Part shown: piece by piece, positions 4,991 through 10,432 of the stretch
Layout: each line of letters opens with the position of its first letter
Numbering within the stretch: the first letter of the stretch is position 1
Source: Chitinophagaceae bacterium
GTDB taxonomy: Bacteria > Bacteroidota > Bacteroidia > Chitinophagales > Chitinophagaceae
Assembly: GCA_947447815.1 (NCBI GenBank)
Contig: CANFLJ010000035.1
Coordinates: 1-10,432 of the forward strand
Length of the DNA stretch: 10,432 nt
Reading direction: 5' to 3'
Made by a program: the position numbers and the translations under genes
The notes under the pieces: generated by a model
What the model was told of the DNA's origin: nothing
The model's database searches: none
What the model saw: only the letters and a program-made list of their open reading frames with translations

Positions 4991-6130
4991 ATGAAATCTA
5001 GTATGATGGTAAGCCTATCCCTTAAGGCTATTAAAACAGTTTCTATTATCTTATTCAGTTTTTTATTTTTAAGTGCTTCTTACGGTCAAACTAACAGTAG
5101 TAAAGCAGGTAACAATACAACAGTTACCAACAACGCAGCAACCAGTTATATTGAAGTTACTTTATGGAGAGACATCGAGTCTGTTTCTACCAAATCCGAT
5201 GGAGCTGTGTTATTATTTAATAATCTGTTCTCAAACGAACTTGGACAAGAAGATGCATTAAAACTAATCAATGGTTCAGAGAATATCGGTATTTATGAAT
5301 CAGGTTCCGTATTAAGCATTGATGGACTACCTGAACCAAAAGTTAATCAGGTAATTAATATATCTTTAGATAATTTAAATACTACAGTTGACTACTTACT
5401 AAAAGTTGAAGCAAAACAGTTTATTGTACCTGGTTTAAAACCATATATAGTAGATGCATATTTAAACAAAGAATTGCCTGCTGATTCTAGTATTACTTTC
5501 ATGCCTTCTGGTGATACTACTACCTATAAACATCGTTTTTCAATTATCTTCAGAGTTGCAGATGTATTAGGATTGAAATTTACTTCCTTCAAAGGTTATA
5601 AAGATCGCAGCAGCATAAATCTAACATGGGTTACAGCAAGTGAAAGCAATATGAATAAACTTGTTCTGGAGAAATCTTACAATGGAATAGATTTTAACAA
5701 GGTAGCAAGTTTTGCAGCACAAAATAAAGAACAGGGTGTATATAATTATTCAGATGTAGAATATAAAGTAGGTAAAAATTATTACAGAGTAGCTGCTACT
5801 GATTTGGAAGGCAAAATTATACTTAGTAGCATAATTCAGGTAAATGTTGCCAAAGTAAACAATCAGTTAACTATTTATCCTAATCCTGTAAAGAGAACAC
5901 AACAGCTAAACCTTGCTTTTAACGTAATTGTAAACGATAATGTTTCTATCAGAATATATGATACCAAAGGTGCGTTGATAAGTGATACCAGGAGATCTGT
6001 AAGTACAGGTCAGAATACACTAATGATAGATACGTATAATATTCCTTCAGCAGGTAATTATTTTTTAAGTCTGATTTTTGACAATCAGGAAAATGCTACC
6101 TATTCCAATACACAATTTATTGTAAGATAG
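4991..6130 (+). CDS. Secreted protein of unknown function with T9SS type A sorting domain
   Basis: A 379-residue exported protein from the ATG at 4991. Residues 1-32 form a Sec signal peptide (hydrophobic core SIILFSFLFLSA, probable cleavage after SYG, leaving Gln33 as first residue, which suits pyroglutamate formation in T9SS cargo). Residues 38-55 are Asn/Thr-rich linker. Residues 55-195 are a beta-rich region I do not recognise. Residues 196-287 (FTSFKGYKDRSSINLTWVTASE ... NYYRVAATDLEGKI) look like the immunoglobulin/Fn3-type module that commonly precedes the sorting domain. Residues 293-379 (LTIYPNPV, RIYDTKGALI, IPSAGNYFLSL) are a type A C-terminal sorting domain. It should cross the outer membrane by T9SS and be released or surface-anchored. 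The upstream extension to a TTG at 4838 would bury the signal peptide 51 residues inside the protein, so it is rejected. The gene has its own terminator. Confidence 0.85.
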   Translation: MKSSMMVSLSLKAIKTVSIILFSFLFLSASYGQTNSSKAGNNTTVTNNAATSYIEVTLWRDIESVSTKSDGAVLLFNNLFSNELGQEDALKLINGSENIGIYESGSVLSIDGLPEPKVNQVINISLDNLNTTVDYLLKVEAKQFIVPGLKPYIVDAYLNKELPADSSITFMPSGDTTTYKHRFSIIFRVADVLGLKFTSFKGYKDRSSINLTWVTASESNMNKLVLEKSYNGIDFNKVASFAAQNKEQGVYNYSDVEYKVGKNYYRVAATDLEGKIILSSIIQVNVAKVNNQLTIYPNPVKRTQQLNLAFNVIVNDNVSIRIYDTKGALISDTRRSVSTGQNTLMIDTYNIPSAGNYFLSLIFDNQENATYSNTQFIVR

Positions 6131-6151
6131 TTTTTCATGTTCTACATTTTG

Positions 6152-6187
6152 CAGGCGTATCAATTTATTGATGCGCCTGTTTTTTTT
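6152..6187 (+). terminator. Intrinsic terminator after the T9SS-sorted protein gene
   Basis: A 13-bp inverted repeat (6152-6164 against 6167-6179, core CAGGCG / CGCCTG, one G-T wobble) is followed by eight T bases at 6180-6187. The innermost pairs would open to form the loop. It starts 22 bp after the stop codon. Confidence 0.88.
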
Positions 6188-6510
6188 ATATATAAATACG
6201 ACCCTATTTACATATTTAATCCCTGATTATAAAGCAGAAATTTTTACAAAAGTTACTATTGAAGTAAACAGGATTGTTTTTTGTAATATGAATCTACTAC
6301 TAATGCTGCTTTCTTTCCATTTAATAGGTATTGAATGATAATCTTGCTGACACTTTTTACCACCCGGTTATATTTTATCAAAAGCCATAAATGGAATCAT
6401 TGTAGCTATTTATGAATAAATAATTCCCTCTATTTAGGTTATTAACATCTATAAACTGCATTATTATTTAATAATTTGATTTAAATATTAAATAAATGGC
6501 TAAAAAAGAG
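6188..6510. other. AT-rich non-coding region upstream of the DnaA-box cluster
   Basis: I see no gene in these 323 bp. Base composition becomes very AT-rich toward the right: about 86% A+T in 6451-6500, with runs such as ATTATTATTTAATAATTTG and TTAAATATTAAATAAATG. This would melt easily and lies directly beside DnaA boxes, as a duplex-unwinding element would. A 16-codon hydrophobic frame at 6288 has no start signals and is not called. Confidence 0.5.
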
Positions 6511-6514
6511 TGGT

Positions 6515-6662
6515 TTATCCACAATTTAAAAGGGTTGTTCACATCAAAAGATCGGATTTATCCACTTATTTGGGTCGAAACCCCTTTGTAGTAAGGGATA
6601 CAGCCATTATGGCTTTTTGTGGATAAATACAAACAGTTTAAAATTGGGTTGTTTGTGTCAAA
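6515..6662. promoter_or_regulatory. Cluster of DnaA boxes (candidate oriC or DnaA-controlled promoter)
   Basis: Two perfect consensus DnaA boxes are present: TTATCCACA at 6515-6523 on the + strand, and TGTGGATAA at 6618-6626, the same box on the - strand. Near matches are TTATCCACT at 6558-6566 (8 of 9), TTGTTCACA at 6535-6543, and TGTGTCAAA at 6654-6662 (- strand); the last two are 8 of 9 against the relaxed TTWTNCACA. The boxes sit in an intergenic region, next to an 86% AT block and just before the mraZ promoter. This is the make-up of a replication origin, but DnaA is also a transcription factor for division genes in other bacteria. dnaA itself is not in the window. Confidence 0.65.
6582..6618 (+). 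terminator. Two small hairpins and a T-run in front of mraZ (weak terminator or attenuator)
   Basis: CCCTT at 6582-6586 pairs with AAGGG at 6593-6597. Just after it AGCCA at 6602-6606 pairs with TGGCT at 6610-6614 and is followed by further T bases to 6618. The second is a minimal terminator-like element and overlaps a perfect DnaA box by one base. The stems are only 5 bp, so this is a weak call. Confidence 0.25.
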
Positions 6663-6675
6663 AAGTGTTATTTTG
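6644..6675 (+). promoter_or_regulatory. Candidate promoter of the mraZ operon
   Basis: A TTG at 6644-6646 and TTATTTTG at 6668-6675 are 21 bp apart, close to the Bacteroidota -33/-7 spacing; the -7 has the same one-base-short form as that of osmC. It would give a leader of about 30 bases. A DnaA-like box (6654-6662) lies between the two elements. Confidence 0.4.
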
Positions 6676-6713
6676 TGTTAGGAAATGGGAAAATACATTT
6701 CTGACACTGAATA

Positions 6714-7175
6714 ATGAACTTTCACGGACAATACGATTCTACAATTGATACCAAGGGCCGCTTCCTTTTGCCAGCGGGCCTCAGGAAGCAATTGCCTGAA
6801 GGTGATACCCGTTTCATTGTTAGTCGTGGCTTCGAAAAATGTCTTACGCTATATACCATAAAAGAATGGGATGTTGTGATTGCAAAGATGAGCCAATTAA
6901 ACGAATTTGATGCAAATGCGCGTAAGTTCAGAAGACTTTTTATGGGTGGTGCAACAGAAATAGAATTGGATAGTGCAGGAAGAATGTTGATACCGCAGTC
7001 TCTTAAAGATCATGGTGGTCTGCAGAAGGATATTGTACTAACTGCCGATATCAACAAGTTTGAGATCTGGGATGAGGCTGAATACAAACAATACATTAAT
7101 CAGCTGGATGCTGATGAATATAGCGCTCTGGGTACGCAGGTGATGAGTAGCTTTTCTTCAAATAATAATATATAA
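6714..7175 (+). CDS. mraZ: Division/cell wall cluster transcriptional regulator MraZ
   Basis: A 153-residue protein with the duplicated AbrB-like SpoVT/MraZ fold. The first copy holds DTKGRFLLP at residues 12-20 and the second DSAGRMLIP at 86-94; both carry the DxxGR signature. MraZ forms ring-shaped oligomers and binds TGGG-type repeats upstream of its own operon, repressing the dcw cluster in other bacteria. Here three TGGG words occur upstream (6571, 6645, 6686), but not at the regular spacing of known MraZ boxes, so autoregulation is possible but not shown. The length is typical and the start MNFHGQYDSTIDTKGR matches the family. The gene heads a tight operon: rsmH begins 5 bp after the stop. 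Upstream are DnaA boxes and a promoter-like sequence. Confidence 0.96.
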   Translation: MNFHGQYDSTIDTKGRFLLPAGLRKQLPEGDTRFIVSRGFEKCLTLYTIKEWDVVIAKMSQLNEFDANARKFRRLFMGGATEIELDSAGRMLIPQSLKDHGGLQKDIVLTADINKFEIWDEAEYKQYINQLDADEYSALGTQVMSSFSSNNNI

Positions 7176-7180
7176 GTATT

Positions 7181-8116
7181 ATGGAGGAAGCGGTGGAAAG
7201 AACCCAGGGGCAAGATAGTTCTTATCATATTTCAGTATTGCTGCAGGAATCGATAGATGCGCTGCAGATAAAGTCCGACGGTATTTATGTGGATTGTACG
7301 TTTGGTGGTGGGGGGCATAGCAAAGCAATACTGGAGAAACTCGGAAAAGAAGGTAAGTTGTTTGCATTTGATCAGGATGATGATGCTAAAGCAAATGTGC
7401 CTGCCGATAATAGAATCACTTTTTTACCATACAACTTCAGACATCTGCAAAGATTTCTGAAATTGAACGGCATTACTAAAGTGGATGGTATACTGGCAGA
7501 TCTGGGCGTTAGCAGTTATCAGTTTGATACAGCTGAAAAAGGTTTTTCTACCCGATTCGAAGGTCCGCTGGATATGCGGATGGATAACGGGTCAGCACTT
7601 ACAGCAGAACAACTGTTATTGTCTTATTCAGAACAACAGCTACATAAAATGTTTGAACAGTTTGGCGAAGTAACCAACTCTAAAACACTGGCTAAGCATA
7701 TTGTAGCAAACAGAAATAAGATGCCGCTTACTACCACCTTTCAATTGAAAGAGATGTTGGCGCCTGTTGTAAAAGGAAACCCTAATAAGTATTTCTCTCA
7801 GGTGTTTCAGGCTATCAGGATGGAAGTAAATGACGAAATGGGTGCGTTGAAAGATATGTTGATGCAAACGCCCGATTTATTAAAGGAAGGAGGAAGATTG
7901 GCGGTAATTACTTTTCATTCTATAGAAGACAGGATAGTAAAAGTATTTATGAGAGAGGAGACATTTGAAGAAGAAGTGTATAATCCTTTTTCAAGAGATG
8001 TAAAAGAAAGGAAGTTGACGATAATAGCTAAAAAGGCTATCGAGGCAAATGAAGAGGAGCTAAAAAAGAATAGAAGAAGTCGCAGTGCAAAATTACGTGT
8101 GGCGGAAAGAAAATAA
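7181..8116 (+). CDS. rsmH: 16S rRNA (cytosine(1402)-N(4))-methyltransferase RsmH
   Basis: A 311-residue SAM-dependent methyltransferase (MraW) that methylates N4 of C1402 in the decoding centre of 16S rRNA. Seen: YHISVLLQESIDAL at residues 15-28, the SAM-binding YVDCTFGGGGHSKAIL at 36-51, FAFDQDDDA at 61-69, ILADLGVSSYQFD at 104-116, the GFSTRFEGPLDMRMD block at 121-135, FHSIEDRIVK at 245-254, and the closing NRRSRSAKLRVAERK at 297-311. All main family blocks are present and the length is normal, so the gene is complete and active by sequence. The C-terminal motif has NRRSRSAK where many homologues have NPRSRSAK. It follows mraZ by 5 bp and precedes the FtsL-like gene by 16 bp. No Shine-Dalgarno is visible. 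Confidence 0.97.
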   Translation: MEEAVERTQGQDSSYHISVLLQESIDALQIKSDGIYVDCTFGGGGHSKAILEKLGKEGKLFAFDQDDDAKANVPADNRITFLPYNFRHLQRFLKLNGITKVDGILADLGVSSYQFDTAEKGFSTRFEGPLDMRMDNGSALTAEQLLLSYSEQQLHKMFEQFGEVTNSKTLAKHIVANRNKMPLTTTFQLKEMLAPVVKGNPNKYFSQVFQAIRMEVNDEMGALKDMLMQTPDLLKEGGRLAVITFHSIEDRIVKVFMREETFEEEVYNPFSRDVKERKLTIIAKKAIEANEEELKKNRRSRSAKLRVAERK

Positions 8117-8132
8117 TGATTCGTACCTGCTT

Positions 8133-8474
8133 ATGAATGATGAAAACAAAACGGTGAAAACTGAAGAAACAAGCGTACCCAAAAATTACCTTAAAGAATT
8201 CTTTAAGTATAGATGGATTACGAAAAATCTTGTTTTCTTTTTATTTCTGGCATTAATTGGCGTACTCTACATTGCCAATGGCCACACATCCGATCGTACC
8301 ATCAGAGATATCAGCAAGTTAGAAAATGAAATTAAAGAACTGCAATACGAATATAAGACCGTGAAGAGTGAAGTGATGTTGAAAAGTGAAGAGTCTCAAA
8401 TTATAAAGGCAGTAGAAAAATCTGGATTGAAAACAAACAAGGAACTTCCGGTTAGAGTTAAAATAACGGAATAG
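8133..8474 (+). CDS. FtsL-like cell division protein (Bacteroidota type)
   Basis: A 113-residue single-pass membrane protein in the position of ftsL, between rsmH and ftsI. Residues 1-31 are a charged cytoplasmic tail, 32-49 (NLVFFLFLALIGVLYIAN) form the membrane segment, and 55-96 are a likely periplasmic coiled coil rich in Glu, Lys and Leu (ISKLENEIKELQYEYKTVKS). FtsL proteins vary greatly in sequence and are known by this layout; Bacteroidota have their own FtsL-like family. Its expected role is to join FtsB/DivIC and FtsQ and to activate the FtsI-FtsW septal synthase. I use the ATG at 8133; an upstream non-ATG extension from 8085 would overlap the rsmH 3' end and adds nothing family-like. 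ftsI follows after 12 bp. Function is inferred from context and topology. Confidence 0.82.
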   Translation: MNDENKTVKTEETSVPKNYLKEFFKYRWITKNLVFFLFLALIGVLYIANGHTSDRTIRDISKLENEIKELQYEYKTVKSEVMLKSEESQIIKAVEKSGLKTNKELPVRVKITE

Positions 8475-8486
8475 TAATCTGTACCC

Positions 8487-10432
8487 ATGGATATAAAGAA
8501 GGACATATTGTGGAGAGTTTATATGATATACATCGCAATCATTTGCGTATGTATATTGATATTTTCCAAAGCAGTCTACATCCAGCAGGTAGAGGGGGCT
8601 AAGTGGCGTAACCTAGGAGATACCTTGCATCAACGTACACAGGAAATAGAAGCGGAAAGAGGAACTATCTACAGTGAAGATGGAGAAATGCTGAGTACCA
8701 GTATCCCATACTTTGATGTATACATCGATTTTAATGCAGATGGCCTTCGAGATAAAAAAGGTAAGTTGTTTAAAGATAATATAGACTCGCTGAGCATAGG
8801 TCTTGCTAATTTATTTAAGGATAAAACATCTGAAGAATACAAGAGAATTCTTAGACAAGGATACAAAGAAGAAAACAGATATTTCTCTTTAAAAAAGAGC
8901 ATTAATTATTCTCAGTATCTTGAGATGAAGAAACTGCCGCTTGTAAGATTAGGTAAGAATAAGAGTGGCTTTATTACGGATAGTAAAAGCCTTCGATTAA
9001 ATCCTTATCAGATGTTGGCTTTTAGGACTATTGGTCTGGCAAGAGATTCCAATAAAGTAGGACTGGAGCTTGCTTACGATACTTTATTGAAAGGGAAGAA
9101 CGGATCAAGAGTGGTTCGTTATGTTGGTGGCGGTATTAGCATGCCTATTGATGAAGACGAGCAGGAAGATGCTCAGAATGGAAAAGATATAGTTTCTACT
9201 ATTAATGTGTTCATACAGGAAGTAACAGAGCAGGCTTTACTTAAAATGATGCGCGAAAATGAATCTGAACACGGATGTGCTATTGTAATGGAAACTGCAA
9301 CCGGTAAAATAAAAGCAATAGCAAATCTGGGTAAAGGAAGAGATACTTCGAATGCAAAAAATGGGGGTTACTGGGAAGATAATAATTATGCATTATTTGC
9401 AACAGAACCAGGTTCTACATTTAAGCTTGCTACCATGTTTGCACTTTTGGAAGATAAGAAAATAAACCTTCATTCTACAATTGATCTACAAGGCGGAAAA
9501 TGGGAACTAAACGATAAACTGATTGTATACGATGCTGAGGAACACGGTAAAAATCAGGTGTCTGTAAAAGAGGCATTTGAATTGAGTTCCAATGTAGGAA
9601 TGGCTAAACTGGCTTGGTTCAATTATCAGAACAATCCATCTCAGTTCACCAACAGATTGCATCAGTTAAATCTGGATATGCTCACTGGGATTGATCTGGT
9701 TGGAGAAAGAAATCCTGTAATACATAAGCCATCAGAAAAAGGATGGAACAACAGATCAATGCTTCCTTGGATGGCCTTCGGTTATTCATTGCAAGTAACG
9801 CCATTAAGAACATTGACATTGTATAATGCTATTGCTAATAAGGGTAAAATGATGAAGCCTTACCTGGTGAGTTCTGTGAAAGAAGAAGGTGCTCAGGTAA
9901 AGGAATTTGAACCAATAGTGTTGAACAATAAAATCTGTTCCGACGAAACTTTAAGTCAGTTGTCTGAATGCTTAAAGGGAGTTTGTTCTGAACCTGGTGC
10001 AACTGGGTATGCCTTGTTTAAAGGAAGTCCTTACAAAGTAGCTGGTAAAACCGGTACATCCTTGGTACAGGATAGAACAACGAGCTATGTAGACAAAGTG
10101 TATCAATCATCTTTCGTGGGTTATTTTCCGGCAGATAATCCTCAGTATACTATCTGTGTGGTGATTAAAAATAAGAAGGGAGCTAAGAAATATTTTGGAG
10201 CTGCTGTAGCGGGCCCTGTATTTAAAGAAATAGCAGACAGACTATATACTACTTATGTAAAAGATGTTGCTACTAATAACTATGTAGTAGCCAAAAAAGA
10301 TAGTAGCAGATATCATTCTATCATGCATAGAGATGATATCAGACAACTTGCTCCATTTGCTGGTGTTGGATTTAATGCAACTACTACTGCCGAATGGTTC
10401 GAAGTAAATAAAAATAATAAGTCGCAGGAATA
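8487..10432 (+). CDS. ftsI: Peptidoglycan transpeptidase FtsI (penicillin-binding protein 3), 3' end cut
   Basis: The frame runs from the ATG at 8487 to the right edge, giving 648 codons plus two bases, with no internal stop. It is a class B penicillin-binding protein that cross-links septal peptidoglycan. Seen: a short cytoplasmic tail; a membrane segment at about residues 10-28; the start of the PBP dimerisation domain at AERGTIYSEDGEML; and the transpeptidase motifs STFK (catalytic Ser310, Lys313), SSN (367-369) and KTGT (from Lys521). All catalytic residues are intact. The last visible codons read NKSQE followed by TA, so the next codon is either a stop or Tyr. Bacteroidota FtsI proteins usually continue into a C-terminal PASTA domain, so I expect the gene to go on. 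It is the fourth gene of the mraZ operon; murE would be the expected next gene. Confidence 0.95.
   Translation, partial: MDIKKDILWRVYMIYIAIICVCILIFSKAVYIQQVEGAKWRNLGDTLHQRTQEIEAERGTIYSEDGEMLSTSIPYFDVYIDFNADGLRDKKGKLFKDNIDSLSIGLANLFKDKTSEEYKRILRQGYKEENRYFSLKKSINYSQYLEMKKLPLVRLGKNKSGFITDSKSLRLNPYQMLAFRTIGLARDSNKVGLELAYDTLLKGKNGSRVVRYVGGGISMPIDEDEQEDAQNGKDIVSTINVFIQEVTEQALLKMMRENESEHGCAIVMETATGKIKAIANLGKGRDTSNAKNGGYWEDNNYALFATEPGSTFKLATMFALLEDKKINLHSTIDLQGGKWELNDKLIVYDAEEHGKNQVSVKEAFELSSNVGMAKLAWFNYQNNPSQFTNRLHQLNLDMLTGIDLVGERNPVIHKPSEKGWNNRSMLPWMAFGYSLQVTPLRTLTLYNAIANKGKMMKPYLVSSVKEEGAQVKEFEPIVLNNKICSDETLSQLSECLKGVCSEPGATGYALFKGSPYKVAGKTGTSLVQDRTTSYVDKVYQSSFVGYFPADNPQYTICVVIKNKKGAKKYFGAAVAGPVFKEIADRLYTTYVKDVATNNYVVAKKDSSRYHSIMHRDDIRQLAPFAGVGFNATTTAEWFEVNKNNKSQE

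Noticed and set aside
6288..6338. 16-residue hydrophobic mini-ORF starting MNLLLMLL
   Set aside because: It is very short, has no promoter or ribosome-binding context, and lies in an AT-rich region where such frames are common.
6571..6689. MraZ-box array from TGGG words at 6571, 6645 and 6686
   Set aside because: Known MraZ sites are closely and regularly spaced direct repeats; these are 74 and 41 bp apart, so they may be chance.
7179..7367. Leftward frame opposite the rsmH start, and similar antisense frames inside meaB, rsmH and ftsI
   Set aside because: They are shadows of well-identified genes with no domain content of their own.

Overview
The window looks like a chromosomal segment from a member of the Bacteroidota, most likely of Chitinophagaceae type (the family is inferred from gene style only). 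The evidence is a type IX secretion (T9SS) sorting domain on a secreted protein, a Bacteroidota-type FtsL-like protein between rsmH and ftsI, starts without Shine-Dalgarno sequences, and -7 promoter elements of the TAnnTTTG kind. I see no tRNA, rRNA, transposase, phage gene or CRISPR.

Left part (1-2299): the first 39 codons of a leftward glycosyltransferase run off the left edge. It is divergent from a rightward pair: meaB (GTPase chaperone of a B12-dependent acyl-CoA mutase) and a double CDGSH iron-sulfur protein. After a 231-bp spacer of 7- and 8-bp tandem repeats comes a DUF4197 lipoprotein gene.

Middle (2300-4101): a minisatellite with an exact 21-bp period fills the gap between two convergent transcription units. 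It has 27 units without one indel, organised first as 84-bp and then as 105-bp higher-order repeats. On its right is a leftward, 8-bp-overlapping pair: a PnuC-type transporter followed by a NadR-like kinase, together a likely nicotinamide riboside uptake and phosphorylation module.

Right of centre (4102-6187): an OsmC/Ohr-type peroxidase gene ends in a strong terminator. Next is a regulatory stretch with two perfect palindromes, then a secreted T9SS-sorted protein of unknown function, also with a good terminator.

Right part (6188-10432): a 526-bp AT-rich non-coding region holds two perfect and several near-consensus DnaA boxes beside a very AT-rich block. This is a candidate oriC or DnaA-controlled promoter region. 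It leads into the start of the division and cell wall (dcw) cluster: mraZ, rsmH, ftsL-like, ftsI. These four genes are 5, 16 and 12 bp apart and clearly form one operon; ftsI is cut by the right edge.

The two most unusual items are the nested 21-bp array and the DnaA-box cluster in front of the dcw operon.
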